Source: Streptomyces varsoviensis (GTDB lineage Bacteria; Actinomycetota; Actinomycetes; Streptomycetales; Streptomycetaceae). From it: 64,000 nt of DNA. Position numbers and translations under genes: made by a program. This document shows positions 36,217 through 44,800 of this stretch, in pieces. Location of the stretch: assembly GCF_000718635.1 (NCBI RefSeq), contig NZ_JOBF01000011.1, positions 186,001-250,000 on the forward strand, written 5' to 3'. The stretch's first letter is position 1. Every line of letters starts with the position of its first letter. The notes below the pieces were generated by a model that was not told the DNA's origin, searched no databases, and worked only from the letters and a program-made list of their open reading frames with translations.

Positions 36217-37218
36217 TCAGTGGCCCAGCCGCGCCAGGGCCTGTTCCGGGTAGCGGCCGCCGGCTACCGCGTCGGGGGGGACGGTGGAGCGTAGGAGGGC
36301 GACCTGGTCGGGGGAGAGGGTGATTTCCGCGGCGGCGGCGTTTTCTTCCAGGTAGTGGGGGCGCTTGGTGCCGGGGATGGGGATGATGTCGTCGCCTTGG
36401 GCGAGGAGCCAGGCCAGGGCGGCTTGGGTGGGGGTGCAGCCGATCTGGGCGGCCACCTCGCCTATGGCGCGGACGAGGGCCAGGTTGCGGTCGATGTTCT
36501 CGTCGGAGAAGCGGGGCCAGCGGCGGCGGTTGTCGGTTTCGGCCAGTTCGGCGCGGGAGGTCACCGAGCCTGTCAGCATGCCCCGGCCCAGCGGGGAGTA
36601 GGCGACCACCGCTATCCCCAGTTCGCGGCAGGTGGACAGGATGTCGCCTTCCACCACGTCGCGGGTGAAGAGGGAGTACTCCAACTGGATCGCGCTGATG
36701 GGGTGTTCGGCGTGCGCCCGGCGCAGCGTGGTGGCGTTCACCTCGCTCAAACCCAGGTGGCGCACCTTGCCCGCACGCACCAGTTCGGCCATCGCGCCCA
36801 CCGTCTCCTCGATGGGCACCTCGGGGTTCCGGCGGTGGACGTAGTAGAGGTCGAGGCGGTCGGTGCCCAAGCGGCGCAGCGAGGCTTCGCAGGCCGCCGG
36901 GACGTACGCGGCCGAGGTGTCCACGCCGTCGACCCGGCCCGTCGCGGGGTCGTGGCGCAGGCCGAACTTGGTCGCCAGCACCACGCTGTCGCGCCGCCGC
37001 GCGCCGCCGGACAGCCAGCGGCCGACCAGTTCCTCGTTGGCCCCGCGCCCGTACGCGTCGGCCGTGTCCAGCAGGGTGATGCCCAGCTCGGCGGCGCGGT
37101 CCAGGGTCCGCTGGGACTCCGCCTCGTCGGGGACCCCGTACGCGATGGACATGCCCATGCAGCCGAGGCCGATCGCCGACACCTCCGGGCCGTCGGTTCC
37201 CAGCGTGCGGTACCTCAT
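36217..37218 (-). CDS. Aldo/keto reductase
   Basis: A 333-residue aldo/keto reductase of the YajO/AKR13 type. It has GLGCMGMS near the N-terminus, the catalytic Asp/Tyr pair in [33 protein letters not shown] and the NADPH-binding [17 protein letters not shown]. It reduces aldehydes or ketones with NADPH in the cytosol; the substrate is not evident. I use the ATG at 37218 with GGAG nearby; in-frame ATGs up to 37254 are possible. It is 32 bp downstream of the membrane protein gene, on the same strand. Confidence 0.92.
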   Translation of the reverse strand: MRYRTLGTDGPEVSAIGLGCMGMSIAYGVPDEAESQRTLDRAAELGITLLDTADAYGRGANEELVGRWLSGGARRRDSVVLATKFGLRHDPATGRVDGVDTSAAYVPAACEASLRRLGTDRLDLYYVHRRNPEVPIEETVGAMAELVRAGKVRHLGLSEVNATTLRRAHAEHPISAIQLEYSLFTRDVVEGDILSTCRELGIAVVAYSPLGRGMLTGSVTSRAELAETDNRRRWPRFSDENIDRNLALVRAIGEVAAQIGCTPTQAALAWLLAQGDDIIPIPGTKRPHYLEENAAAAEITLSPDQVALLRSTVPPDAVAGGRYPEQALARLGH

Positions 37219-37250
37219 CGCGTGCTCCTGTTCCTCGGTCATGCGGGGTT

Positions 37251-38498
37251 TCATGCAGGGGTTTCGGTGGCTGTCTGGTCCGTATGCGGTTTCGGGGCCT
37301 GCTGTGGCAGTGATCTGTACGCGCGCGCCACCGCCAGCAGCCACGCCACCTCGCCCGCGTAGTCGCCCTCCTTCGCCGACGACGGCTCCGGGACCACCGG
37401 ATGCGCGCCGACCGGCACGTTGTCGCGCTTGGCGCGCAGCGCGGCCCGTACCGCCGTGGCGTACACGGCCGCGCGCAGCTCCTCGCCCGACAGGCCCGCC
37501 CGCCGGGCGTCGCGGTCCGCCGCGGCCATGGCGGCGGGCTCCATGTACGGCCGCAGGACGAGCAGCCCGTCCTGGATCTCGATCACCTTGCGGTACAGGC
37601 GGTAGTTGATGTCCCGCGGCATGAAGCGGGCCAGCCGGGCCAGCCGCGTCGGCGGCTCCGGGCTGAGCGCGATGTGCGGGAGCGCCCCGTACAGCGCGTC
37701 CCACAGCGGATGCAGCCGCTGGTAGGCCCAGAAGTTGCGGGCCAGCCGCCGCCAGTCCGAGAGCCGGGGCCCCCAGGACGGCATGGTGAGCCCGGCGACC
37801 AGGAAGGAGATGCCGATGCCGTTGGCCACCGGCGTCAGGAGTTCCCAGTCGAGCGGTTCCAGCCCGGACTGCACGGCGATCAGGGACGCGGCCCGGTTCA
37901 GGCAGTAGATGAGGCACGCGCCCGCGCCGATGCCCGTACTGAACAGGCCCCGGCGCAGCCACTGCCGCCCGGAGACCCGCCCGTACCGCCGGCACAGCCG
38001 CATGATCTCGACCATGCCGGAGCCGAAGGCGCTCACGTACAGCAGGAGGTATCCGGCGACCAGCGGGCGGTGCGCGTTCTGCAGGAGGTAGTGCGCGCTG
38101 CGGCCCCGGGACTCGGACCCGGCGATGCCCCACAGCGTCAGCATCGCGGCCGCGCACAGCACGGCGATCACCAGCCGCACCAGCGCCCGCCGGCCCGCCT
38201 CCTCGCGGGGGTAGACCCAGTAGACGATGGCGATCAGGAAGGCCGCGCTGGAGCAGACGCCGCCCAGCAGGTGAATGCCGAGCGCGCCGAGGTTGGGCAC
38301 GCCCAGCGCGCTGTCCACGGTCGCGGCGACGGAGGGGGTGGAGAGGGTGAAGGAGATTCCCTTGCAGGAGAAGGCGATGATCAGGGCGATGAGCGCCGGG
38401 TCCCCCCGGTGGTGGCGCACATCACGGAGTTTGTAGAGCAGGGCCAGCGCGCAGAGCGCGGCGCACGCCGGGAACACGACACTCTTGACACCTAGCAA
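37251..38498 (-). CDS. MAB_1171c-type integral membrane protein
   Basis: A 415-residue protein with about seven membrane segments in its first 240 residues and a soluble C-terminal half ([21 protein letters not shown]...[17 protein letters not shown]). This matches the actinobacterial MAB_1171c family, annotated as putative transporters without proven function. The start is a TTG at 38498 with GGAGG five bases ahead. Directly upstream is an ImmA/IrrE metallopeptidase gene, a pairing I know from other streptomycetes. The pair may form a regulated proteolysis or signalling unit; that is inference. Confidence 0.8.
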   Translation of the reverse strand: MLGVKSVVFPACAALCALALLYKLRDVRHHRGDPALIALIIAFSCKGISFTLSTPSVAATVDSALGVPNLGALGIHLLGGVCSSAAFLIAIVYWVYPREEAGRRALVRLVIAVLCAAAMLTLWGIAGSESRGRSAHYLLQNAHRPLVAGYLLLYVSAFGSGMVEIMRLCRRYGRVSGRQWLRRGLFSTGIGAGACLIYCLNRAASLIAVQSGLEPLDWELLTPVANGIGISFLVAGLTMPSWGPRLSDWRRLARNFWAYQRLHPLWDALYGALPHIALSPEPPTRLARLARFMPRDINYRLYRKVIEIQDGLLVLRPYMEPAAMAAADRDARRAGLSGEELRAAVYATAVRAALRAKRDNVPVGAHPVVPEPSSAKEGDYAGEVAWLLAVARAYRSLPQQAPKPHTDQTATETPA

Positions 38499-38561
38499 CA
38501 GGTCCTCCGGGCCGTCACAACACTGCCGTCGATGATGCGCCGCAAGGCGTCGTGCGCGGGC

Positions 38562-39137
38562 TCAGTCCGGTGGATTGAGGGACTTCTCGATACGGGCGAC
38601 CGCGTCCGCGTGATCGGACGGCACGTCCCATACGGACTCGACCGGGGGTCGGGTGACGCGCTCCAGAATCAGCGAGGCGACCATCTCCGCGGCCTGCTCC
38701 TCCTCGGTGGTGTAACTGGTGCGGCCGAGCACGTCCCGTACCCGCTGCGGATCGAGGTGCGGTACGAACGACTCGATGCCCATCGCGTCCGCCCCGGCGG
38801 CGTCCGAGTGGCAGCACAGCATGTGCGCCAGCTCATGGGCCACGATGTGGTCCCGGTGCAGCGCGCTGACGTTCGCCTCCACGACGATGAGGTCCATGTC
38901 GTCCATGGCCAGCCACATGCCGCAGGGGCTCTGCGCGCCCAGGGCGACCGACATGAGCTGGATGGGCCGGCCGCGGTCCCGGCTCAGCTTCTCGGTGAGC
39001 GTGGCGATCGTGCACCCGTCGGGCAGGTCCAGCCGCGCCAGGTGCGCCTCCGACGCGCGGCGCAGCGCCTTGTAGTCCTTGTGACCCCTTCTGCGTGGCC
39101 TGCCATGGGCCTTGGAGGGTTGCGAGTCCTGCGACAT
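38562..39137 (-). CDS. ImmA/IrrE-family metallopeptidase
   Basis: A 191-residue protein with the zinc motif AHELAHMLCCH (His101, Glu102, His105). ImmA-type peptidases cleave repressor proteins, usually of the XRE family, to relieve repression. The N-terminus is basic and could bind nucleic acid or a partner. A strong GAGGAGGA site precedes the ATG. It is followed 63 bp later by the MAB_1171c membrane protein gene, with which it is probably co-transcribed. No adjacent XRE gene is seen; the XRE at 35112 belongs to a different cassette but is a possible target. Confidence 0.87.
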   Translation of the reverse strand: MSQDSQPSKAHGRPRRRGHKDYKALRRASEAHLARLDLPDGCTIATLTEKLSRDRGRPIQLMSVALGAQSPCGMWLAMDDMDLIVVEANVSALHRDHIVAHELAHMLCCHSDAAGADAMGIESFVPHLDPQRVRDVLGRTSYTTEEEQAAEMVASLILERVTRPPVESVWDVPSDHADAVARIEKSLNPPD

Positions 39138-39428
39138 GCGTCCTCCTCGAAGCCGCCGAAAACCGATGCTCCACCTGCCGAGCGATGGTAACTACCCCAG
39201 TCGGCGCCCGGACAATGGTCTTGGCCGAAAGCCCATGTTGGCCGGAACCGCCCGCCGCGCCCCCGGGCCCCGGCCGGAGCACGCTACCCGAAGGTCGCCG
39301 AGGTGTCCCGGCCGTACGGCCCGTGGCCGATCCACGCCGGTCCGCGGGGCCGACTGTCTCAAAGAGACGCTTCGCCGGGCAACGGCGGCCGCGGAGGGGG
39401 CGCGCCCGCTGCCGCCCCGCGGGGTTCT

Positions 39429-39837
39429 TCAGGTGTCAGGGGCCGGGGGCGGCTCGGCCGCGGCGTGGCCGGCGAGCACGCCCGTACGCTTGCGCTGGAC
39501 GAGCCAGTAGTAGGCGAAGCCGCCGGCGCCGACCGCGCCGATGAACAGGAACGCGCCCCAGCGCAGATACCAGTGCTGCGGCCCCGTCGCGTTGTAGACC
39601 GCCACGCGCGATGTAGCTGATGCCGGCGGCGAAGGTGTGGAAGGTGCCGAGGGTGCGCTTGAGCTCGAGACGGTAGCCCAGCTCGGCGAGCGAGTCGTCG
39701 TCACGGGACGCGCCGCTCCGGGGGGACTGGAGGGGCACCGGCTCGCCGTCGTGCGCGGCGGCGCGCCGCGGGGACCGCGGGTGCTGAGGGGCGCCGTCGT
39801 GCGACGCGTCGTCGTACGTACCGCCCGGCCCGCTCAC
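39429..39837 (-). pseudogene. Amino-acid permease remnant (large internal deletion plus frameshift)
   Basis: The GTG at 39837 overlaps the stop of the aldehyde dehydrogenase gene. It reads an acidic leader and then DDDSLAELGYRLELKRTLGTFHTFAAGISYI, the N-terminus of an APC-family amino-acid permease. In the next frame, from about 39603, the sequence resumes as VAVYNATGPQHWYLRWGAFLF...YYWLVQRKRTGV, the last membrane segment and tail of such a permease. Some 400 residues between are gone and the two parts are out of frame. So this is a deletion relic of a once-coupled transporter gene. Confidence 0.75.
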
Positions 39838-41303
39838 TCGAACCACCGCTGCGGGCGCGGCGCCGTGTTCCGCCAGATGTGCTTGGCCTCCTGGTACTCC
39901 GCCAGCCCGGCCGGGCCCAGCTCCCGCCCCACCCCCGACTGCTTCATGCCGCCCCACTCGGCCTGCGGCACGTACGGATGGAAGTCGTTGATCCACACGG
40001 TGCCGCACCGCAGCCGCGCGGCGACCCGGTGCGCGCGCTCGGCGTCCCCCGTCCAGACCGCGCCGGCCAGGCCGTAGACGGTGTCATTGGCGAGGGCCAC
40101 CGCCTCGTCCTCGTCGCGGAACCGCTCGACGGTGAGCACCGGGCCGAACGACTCGTCGCGCACCACCGACATCCCCGGCGCGCACTCGTCCAGGACCGTC
40201 GGCGGGTAGTAGAAGCCGCCGCTCAGCGCCGGGTCCTCGGGGCGCGCCCCGCCCAGGCGCAGCACCGCGCCCTCCGCCAGCCCGGCCGCCACGTACGCCT
40301 CGACCTTGTCCCGGTGCGCGGCCGAGATCAGCGGGCCGGTACGGGCGTGCTCGTCGAACGGGCCGCCGAGCCGGATCTCCCGCGCCCGCCGCACCACCTC
40401 GTCGACGAACGCGTCGTGCAGGGAGTCCTCGACCAGCAGCCGCGCCCCGGCCGAGCAGACCTGCCCGGAGTGCAGGAAGACCGCCATCAGGGCGTAGTCG
40501 ACGGCGGTGTCGAACTCGGCGTCGGCGAAGACGATATTGGGGTTCTTGCCGCCCAGCTCCAGGGCGACCTTCTTCACCGTCGGCGCGGCCGCCGCCATGA
40601 TGCGCCGCCCGGTGACGAGACCGCCGGTGAAGGAGACCATGTCCACCCGCTCGTCCGAGGTGAGCGGCGCGCCCACGGTGTCGCCCGCGCCCAGCACCAG
40701 ATTGGCGGCGCCGTCCGGCAGCCCGGCCTCGGCGAGGGCCCGCATCAGCAGGATCGCGGTGTGCGGGGTCAGCTCGCTGGGCTTGAGGACGAAGGTGTTG
40801 CCGGCGGCGAGCGCCGGGGCGACCTTCCAGGCCGTCTGGAGCAGCGGATAGTTCCAGGGCGTGATCAGCGAGCAGACGCCGACCGGCTCGTGCACCACCC
40901 GGCTGTCGGTCTCCGGGCTCCCGGCGTCGACGACCCGGTCGGTGCCGCCGGCGGCGCCGAGGTTGCCGAAGTAGCGGAAGCAGTTCGCGATGTCGTCCAT
41001 GTCGTACTCGCTCTCCACCAGCCGCTTCCCGGTGTCCAGGGACTCGGCTCGGGCGAACGCGGCCTTGTCGCGCTCCAGCAGGCACGCGACGCGCAGCAGC
41101 AGCCGGCCGCGCTCGGCGGCCGGGGTGCGGGGCCAGGGCCCGCGGTCGAACGCGTCGCGGGCGGCGGCCACGGCGGCGGCCGCGTCCTCGGGTCCCGCCT
41201 CGTCCACGGCCGCCACCAGCGTGCCGTCCGCCGGACAGCGGATCTCGCGCGTACGGCCCTCGGCGGCCGTGGTCCACTGACCGCCGATGAACAGCTCCGG
41301 CAT
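39834..41303 (-). CDS. Aldehyde dehydrogenase (betaine/aminoaldehyde type)
   Basis: A 489-residue NAD(P)-dependent aldehyde dehydrogenase. Key blocks are TPWNYPLLQTAWKVAPALAAGN, LELGGKNPNIVF with the catalytic Glu, and HSGQVCSAGARLL with the catalytic Cys283. The overall sequence and the WGGMKQSGVGRELG ending resemble betaine-aldehyde and aminobutyraldehyde dehydrogenases. GGAGG lies six bases before the ATG at 41303. The next gene was an amino-acid or amine permease, now ruined, which suggests a lost uptake-and-oxidation unit for an amine. Confidence 0.92.
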   Translation of the reverse strand: MPELFIGGQWTTAAEGRTREIRCPADGTLVAAVDEAGPEDAAAAVAAARDAFDRGPWPRTPAAERGRLLLRVACLLERDKAAFARAESLDTGKRLVESEYDMDDIANCFRYFGNLGAAGGTDRVVDAGSPETDSRVVHEPVGVCSLITPWNYPLLQTAWKVAPALAAGNTFVLKPSELTPHTAILLMRALAEAGLPDGAANLVLGAGDTVGAPLTSDERVDMVSFTGGLVTGRRIMAAAAPTVKKVALELGGKNPNIVFADAEFDTAVDYALMAVFLHSGQVCSAGARLLVEDSLHDAFVDEVVRRAREIRLGGPFDEHARTGPLISAAHRDKVEAYVAAGLAEGAVLRLGGARPEDPALSGGFYYPPTVLDECAPGMSVVRDESFGPVLTVERFRDEDEAVALANDTVYGLAGAVWTGDAERAHRVAARLRCGTVWINDFHPYVPQAEWGGMKQSGVGRELGPAGLAEYQEAKHIWRNTAPRPQRWFE

Positions 41304-41761
41304 GGGGTCCCTCCGGGCTCGTGAGCAATGGCTCTTTGATGCGTGTTGATGTGTACGGGTCATATGGCGCGCCTGGGCGCGGGACGGCGTGGCGGGGCTG
41401 GTATGGGGCAGAGCCTAAGCGGCGGGGGACACGCGCACATGGCGTACGCCGCCGTTCGGCCGACGGATGCCGGGCGCGGGGCGGTGCCGCGGGCGCGCGT
41501 CGCCGGACGTACGGGGGTGGGGTTCGGTCCGGGCGTTCCCTAGGGGACCCGACGGCCCGGGAGATCTCGGAGGTCCCGGTCATTCCGGTGATCGTCCTGG
41601 CGACGGACGGCCGCGGGTGGACTAAAGATGGGGGCGCGGCCCGCATCCGTACTGCCGAAAGAGTAGGGGGAAGTCCCTCCGTGCGGACGACGCAGGAAGC
41701 ACCGGCCGCGCGTCATTGTTGGAGGTATGAACGATGACCGACGGACCCGGCGAGGCGAGAC
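41304..41761. other. Divergent intergenic region, ALDH and DMT transporter
   Basis: These 458 bp lie between two divergent genes and should hold both promoters. Short open frames exist but have no family resemblance. I see no clear operator, terminator or repeat. Confidence 0.5.
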
Positions 41762-42886
41762 ATGAGCCCACTCGTGCTCTCGGTACTGCTCTGCGTGGTC
41801 TCCGCCGTCTGCTACGCGGCCGGCGCCATCGTGCAGGAGCGCGTCGCCGCCACCGGCCCGCACGGTACGTACGCGCCGCTGGCGCAGCCCCGCTGGTGGG
41901 GTGCGGTGGTCCTGACCGGCGCGGGGGCCGGGCTGCACGTCGCGGCGCTGGCGTACGGGCCGCTGAGCCTCGTGCAGCCGCTCGGGGCGCTCACGATCGT
42001 CTTCGCGCTCCCGATGGGCGCCCTCGTCGTCCGCCGCCGGGTCGCCGCCGCGGGCTGGCGCGGCGCGATCCTCGCCTCCGCCGGGCTCGCCGGCCTGATG
42101 TCGTTGACCGGCGAGGCCCGCCCAGGGGAGTCCCTGGACACCTCCGAGCGGCCGGTGCTCGCCGTCGGCGTGCTCGTCGCGGCCGCGCTGCTGGTGCTCG
42201 GGGCGCGCTGGGTGCGCCGCCCGGTGGTCCGGGGCGTGGCGCTGGCCGTGGCGGCCGGCGCCGTCTTCGGCATGGCGTCCGTGTTCACCAAGACCGTCGC
42301 CGAGGGCTGGGCCGACGGCGAGGCGCTGGCCGTCCTCGCGCCCAGCATGGCGGCCGTCGCGGTGCTGGCGGTCTCGGGGCTGCTGCTCTCGCAGGCCTCC
42401 TACCGGGGGGCGGGGCTCGCGGCGCCGCTCGCCACGGCGACGGTCGTCAATCCGGCGGTCGCGGCGGCGGTGGGGATAGCGGCGATGGGGGAGCGGTTCC
42501 GGTACGGGTTGCCGGGCGAACTGCTGGCGCTCGTCGCCGCCGCGGTCGCGGCCGTCGGAGTCGTCATGCTCACCGTCGAGGGCAGCAAACACGAGCCGCA
42601 GGAGCAGGAGCGGGAGCGGGAGCAGGAGCGGGAGACGGACGGGCCGCGCGGGCCGCGGGGGCCGGGCGGGACGCGCACCACGACCCCGCTGCCCCGGCCC
42701 GCCCGCGAACTGTCGCCGAACCCCGCGGCCGCCGCCCCCGCCGCCGCGCCCGAGCCGTCCCTGGAGCGCAGGTCGCGGCTGCGGCTGCCGCGCGGCGAGC
42801 GGTTCGGCGCGTTCAGGGGAGCGGCCGACGAGGACGGTACGGGCCGCCGCCTGGTGACGGCGGGCGCGAAGAGCACCGCGAAATAG
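41762..42886 (+). CDS. DMT-superfamily membrane transporter
   Basis: A 374-residue protein. Residues 1-275 form about nine to ten hydrophobic helices in the EamA-like drug/metabolite transporter pattern (LSVLLCVVSAVCYAAGAIVQE, SLVQPLGALTIVFALPMGALV and a similar second half). The last 100 residues are a charged Gln/Glu/Arg and Pro/Ala-rich cytoplasmic tail without known domain. It is probably a metabolite exporter of unknown substrate. GGCGAG precedes the ATG. A hairpin terminator follows at once. Confidence 0.85.
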   Translation: MSPLVLSVLLCVVSAVCYAAGAIVQERVAATGPHGTYAPLAQPRWWGAVVLTGAGAGLHVAALAYGPLSLVQPLGALTIVFALPMGALVVRRRVAAAGWRGAILASAGLAGLMSLTGEARPGESLDTSERPVLAVGVLVAAALLVLGARWVRRPVVRGVALAVAAGAVFGMASVFTKTVAEGWADGEALAVLAPSMAAVAVLAVSGLLLSQASYRGAGLAAPLATATVVNPAVAAAVGIAAMGERFRYGLPGELLALVAAAVAAVGVVMLTVEGSKHEPQEQEREREQERETDGPRGPRGPGGTRTTTPLPRPARELSPNPAAAAPAAAPEPSLERRSRLRLPRGERFGAFRGAADEDGTGRRLVTAGAKSTAK

Positions 42887-42893
42887 CGGGTCC

Positions 42894-42925
42894 GGCGGGG
42901 GCTTCGCCAGGGGCGGAGCCCCGCC
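42894..42925 (+). terminator. Terminator after the DMT transporter gene
   Basis: GGCGGGGGCT (42894-42903) pairs with AGCCCCGCC (42917-42925) with one bulged G. It starts seven bases after the stop codon and separates the DMT gene from the MurJ-like promoter. Confidence 0.7.
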
Positions 42926-42967
42926 GACGCCGGCCCGGCCGTCAGTCCATGATCAAGATTATTGGAT

Positions 42968-42989
42968 TGTCAGTGCCGACCCGTATGTT
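42968..42989 (+). promoter_or_regulatory. PafBC/RecA-NDp-type promoter of the MurJ-like gene
   Basis: TTGTCAGTG, eight bases, then TATGTT (42984-42989) is an exact match to the mycobacterial/actinobacterial consensus tTGTCRgtg-N8-TAnnnT bound with PafBC after DNA damage. The -10 ends seven bases before the ATG at 42997, so the mRNA is probably leaderless. Confidence 0.7.
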
Positions 42990-42996
42990 GATCGGC

Positions 42997-44592
42997 ATGA
43001 AGCACGGGAAACCCAAGGGGCAGGGGCTGGCGCGCTCATCGGCGCTGATGGCGGTGGGGACGGTGATCTCCCGTGCGACGGGGATGATCAGGCTCCTGCT
43101 CCAGGCGGCGGCGCTCGGGTCGGGGCTGCTCGCCAGCACGTACAACACGGCCAACACCGTGCCCGCGAGCCTCTACTTCCTCATCATGGGCGGCGCGCTC
43201 AACGCGGTGCTCGTGCCCCAGCTCGTACGGGCCCGGCTGGAGCAGCCCGACGGCGGGCGGGCCTACGAGCAGCGGCTGGTCACCCTCGTGGTGTGCGTGC
43301 TCGCGGTCGGGACGGCGCTCGCCGTATGGGCGGCCCCGGAGATCGTCAGCGTCTATATGCGCGACACGCCGGACCACCACGCGGCGTACGAGCTGACCGT
43401 GGTCTTCGCGCGGTTCCTGCTGCCGCAGATCTTCTTCTACGGGCTGTTCGGCATACTCGGCCAAGTGCTCAACGCGCGCGGCAAGTTCGGCGCGATGATG
43501 TGGACGCCGGTCCTCAACAACGTCGTGCTGATCGCCATGTTCGGCCTCTACCTCGGCTTCGTCGCCGCGCCCGACAGCGTCCAGGAGATCACGGCCGCGC
43601 AGGTACGGCTGCTGGGCATCGGCACCACCGTCGGCATCGCGCTCCAGGCGCTCTCGCTGATCCCCTACGTGCGGGAGGCGGGCTTCCGGTTCCGGCCGCG
43701 CTTCGACTGGCGCGGGGCCGGGCTGCGCCGGAGCGCCGTCGCCGCGCGCTGGACGCTGCTGTTCATCCTGGTCAACCAGGTGGCGATGACCGTCGTCACG
43801 AACTACGCCAACGCCGCCGACCTGGCGAGCCCGCAGGGCGGAGTGGGCAACTCCGCCTACTTCTACGCCCAGAACATCTGGAGCCTGCCCCAAGCCGTCG
43901 TCACGGTCTCACTGGTCACCGCGTTGCTCCCCCGCCTCACCCGTGCCGCCGCCGAAGAGCGGATCGACGACATGCGCGACGACCTCTCCCGCGCGCTGCG
44001 CGTCAGCGGCGTCGTCATCGTCCCCGCCGCCTTCTTCTTCCTGGTCTTCGGCCCCCAACTGGCGGCCCTGCTGATCGGCCACGGCACCGGGGACGCCGCC
44101 TCGGCGGAACCGGCGGGCAACATGCTCCAGGCGTTCGGGCTCGGCCTGATCCCGTTCTCCGCCCAGTACCTGCTGCTGCGCGGCTTCTACGCCGTCGAGG
44201 ACACCCGTACGCCGTTCTGGATGGCCGTATGGATATCCGGCGTCAACGTGGCCCTCGCCACCGCCTGCCACCAACTGCTGCCCGTGCGCTGGGCCGTGAC
44301 CGGCATGGCCGCCGCCTACGGCATCTCGTACGGCGTGGGCCTCCTGATCACCGCGCTGCTGCTGCGCCGCAGGCTGGCGGGGCGGCTCGACGGCAAGCGG
44401 CTGTGCCGGACGTACGGCAAGCTCACGCTCGCGGCGCTCCTCGCCGGCGCGGCCGGCCTCGCCGCCGCCCGCGTCTCCAGCGCGCCCGCCCTGGCGCTGG
44501 CCGCCGGGGGAGTGGTGATGGCCGGCCTGTTCGTCCTGCTCGCGAAGGCGCTGCGGATCGGCGAACTCCGCAGCCTGCCGGGCCTCGGCTGA
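42997..44592 (+). CDS. MurJ/MviN-family lipid II flippase
   Basis: A 531-residue membrane protein with about fourteen helices of the MOP-superfamily MurJ type. Characteristic parts are SALMAVGTVISRATGMIRLLL, FARFLLPQIFFYGLFGILGQVLNARGKFG and LLRGFYAVEDTRTPF. MurJ flips lipid II across the membrane for peptidoglycan synthesis. Streptomycetes carry several paralogues; this one is not near division genes, so it may be an accessory copy. I choose the ATG at 42997 because a promoter -10 ends seven bases earlier and no ribosome site is seen, fitting a leaderless message; in-frame ATGs at 42949 and 42985 fall upstream of or within the promoter. Confidence 0.9.
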   Translation: MKHGKPKGQGLARSSALMAVGTVISRATGMIRLLLQAAALGSGLLASTYNTANTVPASLYFLIMGGALNAVLVPQLVRARLEQPDGGRAYEQRLVTLVVCVLAVGTALAVWAAPEIVSVYMRDTPDHHAAYELTVVFARFLLPQIFFYGLFGILGQVLNARGKFGAMMWTPVLNNVVLIAMFGLYLGFVAAPDSVQEITAAQVRLLGIGTTVGIALQALSLIPYVREAGFRFRPRFDWRGAGLRRSAVAARWTLLFILVNQVAMTVVTNYANAADLASPQGGVGNSAYFYAQNIWSLPQAVVTVSLVTALLPRLTRAAAEERIDDMRDDLSRALRVSGVVIVPAAFFFLVFGPQLAALLIGHGTGDAASAEPAGNMLQAFGLGLIPFSAQYLLLRGFYAVEDTRTPFWMAVWISGVNVALATACHQLLPVRWAVTGMAAAYGISYGVGLLITALLLRRRLAGRLDGKRLCRTYGKLTLAALLAGAAGLAAARVSSAPALALAAGGVVMAGLFVLLAKALRIGELRSLPGLG

Positions 44593-44593
44593 A

Positions 44594-44800
44594 CCGCCAG
44601 GCGCTTCCCGGAGCCGTCCCGGTATTTTCCCGAGCCCGCCCGGCACCTTCCGGAGCGCGCCCGGCACCTTCCGGAGTCTGTTTGGCACTTCCCTGAGTCC
44701 GCCCGGCACTGCCCGGAGTCCGCCTGGCACTGCCCGGACCGCCTGGCACTTCCCTGAGCGCGTCCGGCACCTCCCTGAGCCCGCCCGGCGCCCCTCAGGA
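44594..44800. repeat. 21-bp tandem repeat, about ten degenerate copies
   Basis: Units begin at 44594, 44615, 44636, 44657, 44678, 44699, 44720, 44739, 44760 and 44781, with consensus near CCGCCCGGCACTTCCCGGAGT. All but one are exactly 21 bp. The array fills the gap between the convergent MurJ-like and histidine kinase genes and touches the kinase stop codon. Confidence 0.95.

Noticed and set aside
41734..42940. Plus-strand frame running through the DMT gene into the MurJ-like gene
   Set aside because: Its N-terminal part is an out-of-frame reading of the DMT transporter; MurJ begins at 42997 by promoter position and family alignment.
44594..44800. CRISPR array at the ten-copy 21-bp repeat
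   Set aside because: Units are contiguous with no unique spacers and are degenerate; no cas genes are present.
44594..44800. Peptide repeat gene encoded by the 21-bp array
   Set aside because: A heptapeptide frame exists on the minus strand, but it lies beyond the kinase stop and has no start with a ribosome site.
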